A stretch of DNA of 5,420 nt from Cyclobacteriaceae bacterium (GTDB lineage: Bacteria; Bacteroidota; Bacteroidia; Cytophagales; Cyclobacteriaceae). The notes under the pieces were generated by a model. That model saw nothing but the letters and a program-made list of their open reading frames with translations. It had not been told where the DNA came from and did not search any database. The DNA lies in contig JAUUZS010000333.1 of NCBI GenBank assembly GCA_030589835.1, positions 1 to 5,420 of the forward strand, written 5' to 3'. The translations under genes were made by a program, and so were the position numbers. The stretch's first letter is position 1, and the number at the start of each line of letters is the position of its first letter. Below, piece after piece: positions 1 to 5,420 of this stretch.

Positions 1-19
1 ACAGGTAGCTGCCCTGAAA

Positions 20-64
20 TTTTCCAAATCAGAATCACGAAGCCTTTGATCCTGATTTGGAAAA
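20..64. repeat. Long inverted repeat (hairpin), REP-like
   Basis: Arms 20-32 and 52-64 are perfect 13-base reverse complements (TTTTCCAAATCAG / CTGATTTGGAAAA). After one A/C mismatch (33/51) the stem continues for four more pairs (34-37 with 47-50), leaving a 9-base loop at 38-46. The arms carry T at the outer 5' side and A at the outer 3' side. That is the reverse of an intrinsic terminator on either strand, so a terminator role is unlikely. A palindromic intergenic repeat (REP-like) or a protein-binding site are the alternatives. The pairing is seen directly; the role is inferred. Confidence 0.75.
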
Positions 65-138
65 ATAACCATTGAAAATGGCTTAGATAGATTATAAAGA
101 AATCTGTATGAGATTGAATTATAATTTAGAAATGAATC

Positions 139-236
139 CTTTTCCCCTTTATTTTCAGCTATTTCCTTTCAGCCTTTACCTTTTAGCTTCTTACTTTCAC
201 CTTTTTCCTTTCACCTTTTTCCTTTCACCACCTTCC
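139..236 (-). repeat. Heptameric tandem repeat, unit GGTGAAA, after the DUF1573 gene
   Basis: Read on the minus strand, the tract starts on the base after the TAG stop of the DUF1573 gene and runs as about fourteen 7-base units. The clearest part, 195-229, alternates GGTGAAA and GGAAAAA (two full 14-base periods plus one GGTGAAA). Older-looking units follow in the same phase, such as GCTAAAA, GGTAAAG, GCTGAAA and GGAAATA. The tract is almost pure purine on this strand. It has no open frame of interest and no terminator hairpin. Decay of the units away from the gene suggests expansion near the stop codon. The 7-base phase is seen directly; any function is unknown. Confidence 0.85.
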
Positions 237-1325
237 CTATCTTGCGTCAGAGACTTTTGCTTTGATGGTTAACCTTTGTGATGGGGCTGTTGGGTCATTA
301 GAAAATATAACGATTGACTTTTGCTGATTTCCCCGTCTTCCAACAGAATTGAATTCTACGCTCATTTTACTACTGTCTCCTGGCTGTAAGGTATATTTGT
401 CAAGTTTTGAAACCGTGCAACCACAATTTGGCTTCACCTTCCTGATGTTCAGTTCTGATTTACCATTATTAATAAAAACAAATTCTGTTTTGACAGACAT
501 ATTTTCTTTTATGGCCCCAAAATCGTGGATAGTTTTATCAAATTCCAGTTTTGGCGCTTGTGCCAATTCTGACGGTGTCATTGGCGCAAAATACTCTTCA
601 ATTGTAGCGACTACCCGCAAACTTTTCTCTGCGTTATTTTGTTCATCCGTATAAATCCTGATTGGATCCGAGACAAAACCCAGGTCATTTTTTCCTGCTC
701 CATCATAGGTGATGATCATTTTTCCTTTTGCTTTAGGGGCAACAACCTGTGGCTGAAAACTTATGGTGATGTGATCGGCTTTTTGAGTGGTATCCAGAAA
801 AGTGATATCAGCGTCGCCATCATTGTAAAGATCGAAAGATCTTGTTAATGGTGCACCGGTAGTTACTTTTCCCATATTAAGCGATTGGTATTTAAATCTC
901 ATGTCACCGACCTGAAACCGATAAAGATCAGCAGGGGTGCGTGGTTTTATTTCTACAATCCCTTTGATGTAGATGACTTTAGGATTTGGATTGGCATTTG
1001 AAGTGACCGACAAGCTCTTCCTGAATGACCCAGGTCTGTTTTTAGGATTGTATTTGGCAGCAATAAAACCTTGTGCTCCTGGTGCAATAGGTGTTTTGCT
1101 CCACCCCGGAGTGGTACAACCACACGATGCCCGAACCCCCTGTATGATCAAGGGGGCATCACCAATATTTGTAAAAACAAATTTATACTCAACAGAGCCG
1201 TCTTCTTCCTTTATACTCCCAAAATCATGGGTTTCGATTTCAAAATCAAACTTGCCCGGTTGTTGAGCATGTATAGTTGATAAAGAAAATATGAATGCGA
1301 TGGATAATAAAATTCTGAATTTCAT
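237..1325 (-). CDS. Secreted DUF1573 (ASH/Ig-like) domain protein
   Basis: This is a 362-residue exported protein of unknown function. Residues 1-20 form a Sec signal peptide (MKFR, hydrophobic core, cleavage after STIHA before QQPG). There is no lipobox cysteine, so the mature protein is probably soluble in the periplasm or outside the cell. Residues about 24-125 and 258-358 are two DUF1573 repeats, each with HDFG-x-IKE near its start and a CGCT motif (C68/C70 and C301/C303). The middle section, about 137-245, looks like a third Ig-like sandwich without the cysteines. DUF1573 is common in Bacteroidota and related to ASH/PapD-type beta sandwiches; its role is not established. I chose the ATG at 1325 because it places the signal peptide at the N-terminus; the same frame also opens at an upstream GTG (1367). 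The family call is firm; location is inferred. Confidence 0.93.
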   Translation of the reverse strand: MKFRILLSIAFIFSLSTIHAQQPGKFDFEIETHDFGSIKEEDGSVEYKFVFTNIGDAPLIIQGVRASCGCTTPGWSKTPIAPGAQGFIAAKYNPKNRPGSFRKSLSVTSNANPNPKVIYIKGIVEIKPRTPADLYRFQVGDMRFKYQSLNMGKVTTGAPLTRSFDLYNDGDADITFLDTTQKADHITISFQPQVVAPKAKGKMIITYDGAGKNDLGFVSDPIRIYTDEQNNAEKSLRVVATIEEYFAPMTPSELAQAPKLEFDKTIHDFGAIKENMSVKTEFVFINNGKSELNIRKVKPNCGCTVSKLDKYTLQPGDSSKMSVEFNSVGRRGNQQKSIVIFSNDPTAPSQRLTIKAKVSDAR

Positions 1326-1379
1326 AAGTGTTTGAATTAATACATTTTCAAGCTGGTAAGCCTGCACTTTTTAATGATA

Positions 1380-1387
1380 CAAAAGTA
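1380..1387 (-). promoter_or_regulatory. Candidate -7 box of the DUF1573 gene promoter
   Basis: The minus strand reads TACTTTTG, an exact match to the Bacteroidetes -7 consensus TAnnTTTG. It lies 54 bases ahead of the ATG at 1325. The nearest upstream TTTG (1404-1401) is only 13 bases away, shorter than the usual -33/-7 spacing, so the -33 part is weak. Confidence 0.4.
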
Positions 1388-1451
1388 AAGTTTAACGGAA
1401 CAAAAATGAACTAGCACACGATTTTTTAGTCACTTTGTAATTTCTTTGCTT

Positions 1452-1465
1452 AATTTGCGCAAATT
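1452..1465. promoter_or_regulatory. 14-bp perfect palindrome just upstream of trpS
   Basis: AATTTGCGCAAATT is a perfect palindrome that ends nine bases before the trpS ATG. It overlaps a degenerate -7-like element (TTAATTTG, 1450-1457). It could be an operator or lie near the transcription start, but AT-rich palindromes of this size also arise by chance. No known regulator is assigned. Confidence 0.35.
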
Positions 1466-1474
1466 TTTATTGAC

Positions 1475-2443
1475 ATGGCAAGAATACTTACTGGAATACA
1501 AAGTACCGGAAGACCTCATTTAGGAAATATATTAGGGGCAATAAAACCTGGCATCAAATTGTCGGAAGACCCAAAGAATGAAGCGCTTTTTTTTATAGCT
1601 GATTTTCACTCCTTAACAACGGTAAAAGACGGTAAAGAGCGACAAGAAAATACACTGGCTACTGCTGCAGCTTGGCTTGCATTTGGTTTTGATACCGAAA
1701 GCAATATATTTTACAGGCAATCCCAGATCCCCGAAGTGTGCGAGCTCACCTGGCTGCTAAACTGTTTTACACCTTACCCAATGTTGGCGAATGCCCACAG
1801 TTTCAAAGATAAGTCCGACAGGCTTTCTGATGTGAACGCAGGGCTATTTATCTATCCTGTACTGATGGCTGCCGATATTCTCATGTATGATGCCAATTAT
1901 GTGCCTGTAGGAAAAGACCAGCAGCAGCATCTTGAAATCACCCGTGATATCGCAAATACTTTCAACAAAAAATATGGGGAGACCTTTGTGATTCCAGAGG
2001 TTAAAATAGATAAAACGGTCATGACCATTCCCGGTATTGATGGAAATAAAATGAGCAAATCCTACAACAATACCATTGATGTATTTTTACCTAAAAAACA
2101 GCTTAGAAAACGAATAATGTCGATTGTGACGGATAGCACACCATTGGAAGAACCCAAAAACCCGGATACCTGCAACGTGTTTGCTCTGTATAAATTGCTT
2201 GCGAATGAGGCACAGGTTTTAGAAATGCGAAGCAATTATGAAGGGGGTAACTTTGGATACGGCCATGCAAAGCAAGGACTATTTGAGCTTATTATGGATC
2301 AGATGAAGACAGAAAGGGAAATATTTGACCATTATATGGAAAACACCGACGAGCTCATCCAAAAGCTTGAAGAAGGGGAACAAAAAGCCCGTGAAATCGG
2401 ATTAGGGGTCTTAGACCGGGTTAGGAAAAAAATAGGGTTCTAG
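1475..2443 (+). CDS. trpS: Tryptophanyl-tRNA synthetase
   Basis: This is a cytoplasmic class I aminoacyl-tRNA synthetase that activates tryptophan with ATP and transfers it to tRNA-Trp. The 322-residue length is normal for the short bacterial form. The HIGH-type ATP motif appears as GRPHLGN (residues 12-18), just after the GIQSTG start typical of the family. The tryptophan-pocket segment MAADIL is at 131-136 and GKDQQQHLE at 146-154. The second ATP motif, KMSKS, is at 192-196 in the context GNKMSKSYNN. The C-terminal helical region (about 205-322) recognises the anticodon in this family. All catalytic signatures are intact. The ATG at 1475 gives the standard N-terminus; no Shine-Dalgarno is visible, as usual in Bacteroidota. 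The gene stands alone, divergent from the DUF1573 gene and convergent with the small hypothetical gene. I see no trp-leader or T-box-like structure upstream. Confidence 0.98.
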   Translation: MARILTGIQSTGRPHLGNILGAIKPGIKLSEDPKNEALFFIADFHSLTTVKDGKERQENTLATAAAWLAFGFDTESNIFYRQSQIPEVCELTWLLNCFTPYPMLANAHSFKDKSDRLSDVNAGLFIYPVLMAADILMYDANYVPVGKDQQQHLEITRDIANTFNKKYGETFVIPEVKIDKTVMTIPGIDGNKMSKSYNNTIDVFLPKKQLRKRIMSIVTDSTPLEEPKNPDTCNVFALYKLLANEAQVLEMRSNYEGGNFGYGHAKQGLFELIMDQMKTEREIFDHYMENTDELIQKLEEGEQKAREIGLGVLDRVRKKIGF

Positions 2444-2478
2444 CTAGGTACTAGGTGCTAGGCTCTAGGTACTGGGTG
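2444..2478 (+). repeat. Heptameric tandem repeat, unit CTAGGTA, after trpS
   Basis: Five 7-base units follow each other without a gap: CTAGGTA, CTAGGTG, CTAGGCT, CTAGGTA and CTGGGTG. The array starts on the first base after the trpS TAG stop, and that stop itself forms part of another CTAG (2440-2443). The unit differs from the GGTGAAA array near the left edge, but the period is the same. There is no U-tract, so this is not a standard intrinsic terminator. Confidence 0.85.
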
Positions 2479-2650
2479 AATGCACCTTAAGATTCACTTC
2501 GCTATTCTAATGTTGTAAATTAATTTTTCATCTGCTGCAAATGAGCTACTATGTAGAGGATTCAATCCCCAATTGCGTAGTTTTGCTTTGTTAGAATTAT
2601 AACAATCTCTCAAATCATATAATGTAAAACCAGGAGATAGTAATGTTTCA
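2479..2650. other. Non-coding stretch between convergent genes
   Basis: I find no convincing gene, RNA or terminator in this stretch. A weak hairpin (GGTG 2475-2478 with CACC 2483-2486) lacks a T-run. A 62-codon minus-strand frame (2682-2494) crosses the whole stretch and overlaps the end of the upstream gene, but it has no recognisable domain. Heptamer motifs flank the stretch in opposite orientations (2444-2478 and 2651-2664). Confidence 0.4.
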
Positions 2651-2664
2651 ACCCCAGAGCCTAG
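2651..2664 (-). repeat. Two heptamer units after the small hypothetical gene
   Basis: On the minus strand the bases read CTAGGCT then CTGGGGT, two bases after the TAA stop at 2669-2667. CTAGGCT is identical to the third unit of the array behind trpS (2458-2464). As a result, CTAGGCTCT (2458-2466) and AGAGCCTAG (2656-2664) form a 9-base inverted pair about 190 bases apart. The match is short, so a shared origin is inferred only. Confidence 0.45.
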
Positions 2665-2666
2665 TA

Positions 2667-3086
2667 TTAGCTCACTTCCCATACCACTTTAGGTTGGGTA
2701 TTATCAATCGTCATCACAATTCTTAGTGGTGAAGGCACAAGTATCAGGCGCACATCATTGTTTATATAATCGTCTGATTCAACAAGAACACCCTCATTTG
2801 GCCCAACGCCATAGGACATATTTCCCTCATCATTAGTCTTTTCAATATACTTTTTAGCGATATAGGCAATAGGCAACAATACATCAGTATCCGGGAAATG
2901 TGTGTTATGAACTGTTTGGAATGCTTCTTCAAGATATCCATCATATTTTTCAAGAAAATCATCTTCGAAATCATGCAAATCTTCTTCTACCCGATCGTAG
3001 GCCTCATCGTTGTAATCCAGAGAAGCAAGTAGGTTTCTCCTGCTGACAAGTTCACAAAGATCGTCATTAAGTTTTATTATGTCCAT
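2667..3086 (-). CDS. Conserved hypothetical protein, small acidic
   Basis: This is a 139-residue protein of unknown function. It resembles, from memory, a conserved Bacteroidota hypothetical family, but I cannot name a domain. The N-terminal half (about 1-60) is strongly acidic and probably helical (RVEEDLHDFEDDFLEKY, about residues 32-48). The second half contains LPIAYIAKKYIEK and ends in a beta-rich stretch (RLILVPSPLRIVMTID, VVWEV). There is no signal peptide or membrane segment, so it is probably cytoplasmic. I chose the ATG at 3086 (MDIIKLND); the same frame can open at a TTG 15 codons upstream, which adds a less protein-like stretch. It is convergent with trpS and divergent from the mutase gene. 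A normal codon pattern and a complete C-terminus argue for a real gene. Confidence 0.85.
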   Translation of the reverse strand: MDIIKLNDDLCELVSRRNLLASLDYNDEAYDRVEEDLHDFEDDFLEKYDGYLEEAFQTVHNTHFPDTDVLLPIAYIAKKYIEKTNDEGNMSYGVGPNEGVLVESDDYINNDVRLILVPSPLRIVMTIDNTQPKVVWEVS

Positions 3087-3417
3087 GCTGCTATTTTTTG
3101 TTCTGCAAAATTTCAAAAACTCTATTTCCAATGCAAATTAATTTATGGTTATTTGATAAATATCGAAATTTTAATCGTCTGTTTGTTGACACGTTGATTT
3201 ATATAAATATTGACTTCCTGTGGTGCAGTGAGGAATTTTGAGAATCTCCTTTTTCAAATAAAATAATCTATAATCTCGTCTTTTACCCAGATTGTGCATA
3301 TCCCACAAATTAGCAATTGAACCTTATCTTTTTTTTAATATAATTTGATGCATACAATCACATTTCAATGCATTAATTTAGCACTATTAAAAAAATAACT
3401 TCCAAATAGCGACACAT
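3087..3417. other. AT-rich divergent intergenic region
   Basis: This 331-bp gap separates the small hypothetical gene (minus) from the mutase gene (plus) and must hold both promoters. A good plus-strand candidate lies at 3317-3347. For the minus gene only a partial -7 match, TTAATTTG (3141-3134), is visible, with no matching -33 element. A 12-base AT palindrome (3197-3208) is probably a composition effect. I see no small ORF, riboswitch or RNA gene. Confidence 0.5.
3317..3347 (+). promoter_or_regulatory. Candidate promoter of the mutase gene
   Basis: TTGAAC (3317-3322) and a perfect TATAAT (3339-3344) are spaced 16 bases apart. The box continues as TATAATTTG, so it also resembles the Bacteroidetes TAnnTTTG element with one extra base; TTG to this box is 19 bases. 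It would give a 5' leader of roughly 65 bases before the ATG at 3418. Both elements are seen in the sequence; activity is inferred. Confidence 0.45.
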
Positions 3418-5148
3418 ATGGACTTAGAAGTAAGAGCAAAAGCAACTCAATGGTTGAATAGCAATATTGACCAGAAAGCCAAAAACGACATTCAACAAAT
3501 GCTGGATGCAGATGACCAATCTGAATTGATAGATTCATTTTATAAAGACCTGGAATTTGGAACCGGAGGGCTGAGAGGAATAATGGGAATTGGCTCTAAC
3601 AGGGTAAACAAGTATACCATCGGGAAAGCGACCCAGGGATTGAGCAATTATCTGTTGCAAGCATTCCCAGATCAGCAAATAAGTGTCGCTATTGCTTATG
3701 ACAGCAGAAACAATAGTGACTTTTTCTCAGAAACGACTGCCGCAGTGTTTTCGGCCAATGGCATTAAGGTATATTACTTTACCTCCCTCAGGCCTACGCC
3801 AGAATTGTCATTTGCCATTCGAACCCTTGGCTGCAAAAGTGGCGTGGTGCTTACCGCCTCACACAATCCTAAAGAATACAATGGTTATAAAGCCTATTGG
3901 GATGATGGGGCTCAAGTAACACCTCCCCATGATGTGAATGTGATCAATGAAGTAAATAAAATTGCCAGTATTGATGAGGTAAAATTCACTAAAAACCCTT
4001 CCTTAATAATCGAAATAGGTGAAGAAATTGATGAAAAATACCTACAGGAAGTTAAAAACCTTTCCCTTTCCCCAGAAACCATTCAACATCAAAAAGATCT
4101 TAAAATTGTATTTTCCCCGATACACGGGACAGGAATTACGCTGGTCCCTGAAATATTGAAGCGTTATGGATTTGAAAATATACACATTGTCGAAGAACAG
4201 GCTACTCCTGATGGAAATTTCCCGACAGTGGTATATCCTAATCCGGAAGAGTCGGAAGCGATGAGTCTTGCCCTGCAAAAAGCCAAAGCAATCGATGCTG
4301 ACCTTATTATGGCTACTGATCCTGATGCAGACCGGGTTGGTATTGGTGCAAAAAATAACCATGGCGAATTTCAATTGATCAATGGAAATCAGGCCGCTTC
4401 ATTATTGGTTTATTATATGCTGAAAATGTGGTCTGAAAAAGGAAAGCTTGATGGAGGTCAATTTATCATTAAGACCATCGTGACCACTGATTTGATCTTT
4501 GATATTGCAAAAACCTTTGAAGTAGAGGCATACGAAACCTTAACGGGCTTTAAGTTTATCGCTGCGGTGATCAAGGAGCTTGAAGGCAAGAAAAAATTTA
4601 TTGTCGGCGGTGAAGAAAGTTACGGATACCTGTCGGGCGACTTTGTGCGTGACAAGGATGCCATTTCTTCATGCGCCTTACTTGCTGAAATGACTGCCTG
4701 GGCAAAAAATAATGGCATGGGGCTTTTTGATCTTTTGATCGAAGTGTACAAAGAATTTGGATTTTATAAAGAATCATTACTTTCTATAACCAGAAAAGGA
4801 AAAACCGGGGCAGAAGAAATTGAGCAGATGATGAAGGAGATGAGACAATCCCCTCCTGTAACTATTCATGGTTCTCCTGTTGTTAAGGTATATGATTACC
4901 TGTCTGGTGAAGTTAAGGATTTGGCTTCGGGAGGCACAGAAAAACTTGACTTTCCGAAATCGAACGTGCTTCAGTACACCACGGAAGATGGCACCAAGAT
5001 ATCTGCCAGACCTTCCGGGACAGAGCCAAAAATCAAATTTTACTTCAGCGTAAAAGATCAGTTGGAAAGGAAAGAAGATTTTGATAAAGTACAGGATGCG
5101 CTGAATAAAAAAATTGAAAGCATTATCGAAGAGCTTTCGTTAAAGTAG
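3418..5148 (+). CDS. Phosphoglucomutase/phosphomannomutase (alpha-D-phosphohexomutase)
   Basis: This cytoplasmic Mg2+-dependent enzyme interconverts hexose 1- and 6-phosphates (glucose, possibly mannose), linking glycolysis to sugar-nucleotide and polysaccharide synthesis. The 576 residues fit the long PgcA/PGM2-type branch. All four family signatures are intact and in order. The N-terminal FGTGGLRG is at 47-54. The phosphoserine loop TASHNP is at 146-151, with S148 the catalytic serine. The metal loop DPDADRVG is at 301-308, with D301, D303 and D305 as ligands. The sugar loop GGEESYGY is at 397-404, and the phosphate-binding RPSGTEPK is at 531-538. The ATG at 3418 gives the expected N-terminal helix before FGTGG; no Shine-Dalgarno is present. 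The gene stands alone, with its own promoter candidate and a strong terminator. Glucose versus mannose preference cannot be read from the sequence, so I give no gene symbol. Confidence 0.97.
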   Translation: MDLEVRAKATQWLNSNIDQKAKNDIQQMLDADDQSELIDSFYKDLEFGTGGLRGIMGIGSNRVNKYTIGKATQGLSNYLLQAFPDQQISVAIAYDSRNNSDFFSETTAAVFSANGIKVYYFTSLRPTPELSFAIRTLGCKSGVVLTASHNPKEYNGYKAYWDDGAQVTPPHDVNVINEVNKIASIDEVKFTKNPSLIIEIGEEIDEKYLQEVKNLSLSPETIQHQKDLKIVFSPIHGTGITLVPEILKRYGFENIHIVEEQATPDGNFPTVVYPNPEESEAMSLALQKAKAIDADLIMATDPDADRVGIGAKNNHGEFQLINGNQAASLLVYYMLKMWSEKGKLDGGQFIIKTIVTTDLIFDIAKTFEVEAYETLTGFKFIAAVIKELEGKKKFIVGGEESYGYLSGDFVRDKDAISSCALLAEMTAWAKNNGMGLFDLLIEVYKEFGFYKESLLSITRKGKTGAEEIEQMMKEMRQSPPVTIHGSPVVKVYDYLSGEVKDLASGGTEKLDFPKSNVLQYTTEDGTKISARPSGTEPKIKFYFSVKDQLERKEDFDKVQDALNKKIESIIEELSLK

Positions 5149-5166
5149 CAAATTGGCATTTATTTA

Positions 5167-5207
5167 GTAAAACAAAAAAAGGGCTTTGAGCCCTTTTTTT
5201 GTTTTAC
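5167..5207. terminator. Bidirectional intrinsic terminator, perfect 19-bp stem
   Basis: The arms 5167-5185 and 5189-5207 are perfect reverse complements around a 3-base loop (TTG). The core GGGCT/AGCCC is flanked by seven A's (5174-5180) and seven T's (5194-5200), and GTAAAAC/GTTTTAC extends the pairing. Because the A- and T-runs are symmetric, it can stop transcription from both strands. It lies 18 bases after the mutase stop and 13 bases after the stop of the convergent minus-strand gene. Confidence 0.95.
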
Positions 5208-5220
5208 GCTGATTCAAATA

Positions 5221-5420
5221 TTATTGCTTGCGAACCGCAGTCATAGGAAAATCATTGTATTCTACAGAGCACTTTCCTGTAAACGCATCACCTGCAAATG
5301 TTCCTGTCATATCGATGGTATAGTCCATAAATTCGAACGTACATACCAATTCATCGTTTTCAATCACGACATTATCTAACACCGCATCGCCCTGATCTGT
5401 GTGCAATGCTCCTGCATACT
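5221..5420 (-). CDS. C-terminal part of a beta-rich protein, truncated by the window
   Basis: The frame ends in TAA at 5223-5221 and stays open to the right edge, so about 65 C-terminal residues are seen and the start lies outside. A TTG inside the frame (5406) is not a credible start because the frame continues upstream of it. The visible part alternates polar and hydrophobic residues with glycines (LDNVVIENDELVCTFEF, MTGTFAGDAFTGK) and ends FPMTAVRKQ, which suggests a small beta-sheet domain. Similar C-terminal tails occur, as far as I recall, behind secreted amidohydrolases and other exported Bacteroidota enzymes; this is only a guess. It shares the bidirectional terminator with the mutase gene. 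Confidence 0.7.
   Translation of the reverse strand, partial: YAGALHTDQGDAVLDNVVIENDELVCTFEFMDYTIDMTGTFAGDAFTGKCSVEYNDFPMTAVRKQ

Noticed and set aside
1..72. Open minus-strand frame from an ATG at 72 running off the left edge (24 codons, MVIFPNQDQRLRD...), and short open plus-strand tails ending at 49 and 75.
   Set aside because: The strong inverted repeat at 20-64 explains the open frames on both strands, and there is no recognisable motif. A real N-terminus leaving the window cannot be fully excluded without sequence to the left.
139..236. Possible CRISPR array in the left repeat tract.
   Set aside because: The period is 7 bases with no spacers, so it cannot be a CRISPR array.
349..1280. 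Several plus-strand frames of 69-101 codons opposite the DUF1573 gene.
   Set aside because: They are antisense shadows of a well-supported coding sequence.
1326..1474. Possible tryptophan-responsive leader or T-box ahead of trpS.
   Set aside because: There is no leader peptide with Trp codons, no T-box motif and no terminator hairpin in the short gap.
2494..2682. 62-codon minus-strand frame overlapping the end of the small hypothetical gene (MGSELILGSG...).
   Set aside because: Its start lies inside the upstream gene, it crosses heptamer motifs, it has no recognisable domain, and the upstream gene already ends naturally. Possible but unsupported.
3231..3255. Possible terminator-like hairpin (GGAATT...AATCTCC followed by T's) in the divergent gap.
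   Set aside because: The stem is short and interrupted, and no upstream plus-strand gene would need it.
3683..5053. Other-frame and antisense frames inside the mutase gene.
   Set aside because: They lie inside a full-length gene with all family motifs intact.

Overview
The window looks like ordinary chromosomal DNA from a Bacteroidota bacterium, most plausibly of the Cytophagia type; the genus cannot be decided. The evidence is an AT-rich sequence, no Shine-Dalgarno sequence ahead of the starts, a two-copy DUF1573 secreted protein, a Bacteroidetes-type TAnnTTTG -7 box and short tandem repeats between genes. I see no phage, insertion sequence, CRISPR array, tRNA or rRNA.

Layout: positions 1-236 hold no gene I can defend. 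They contain a long hairpin (20-64) and a 7-bp-period repeat (139-236). Next comes a minus-strand secreted DUF1573 protein (237-1325), divergent from tryptophanyl-tRNA synthetase trpS on the plus strand (1475-2443). A second heptamer repeat begins at the trpS stop codon. A short non-coding stretch then separates trpS from a convergent, small, acidic hypothetical protein on the minus strand (2667-3086). A 331-bp AT-rich divergent gap with a good promoter candidate leads into a complete phosphoglucomutase/phosphomannomutase (3418-5148). A perfect 19-bp-stem terminator (5167-5207) closes that gene and the 3' end of a convergent, truncated minus-strand gene (5221 to the right edge).

The genes do not form one pathway. 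trpS charges tRNA-Trp, the mutase links glycolysis to sugar-nucleotide supply, and the DUF1573 protein acts outside the cytoplasm. Each gene appears to be its own transcription unit, since every neighbouring pair is divergent or convergent. The most notable feature is not a gene: three gene 3' ends (DUF1573, trpS and the small hypothetical gene) run directly into 7-bp-period motifs that start 0-3 bases after the stop codon, with two different unit sequences. I found no convincing new multi-gene system.
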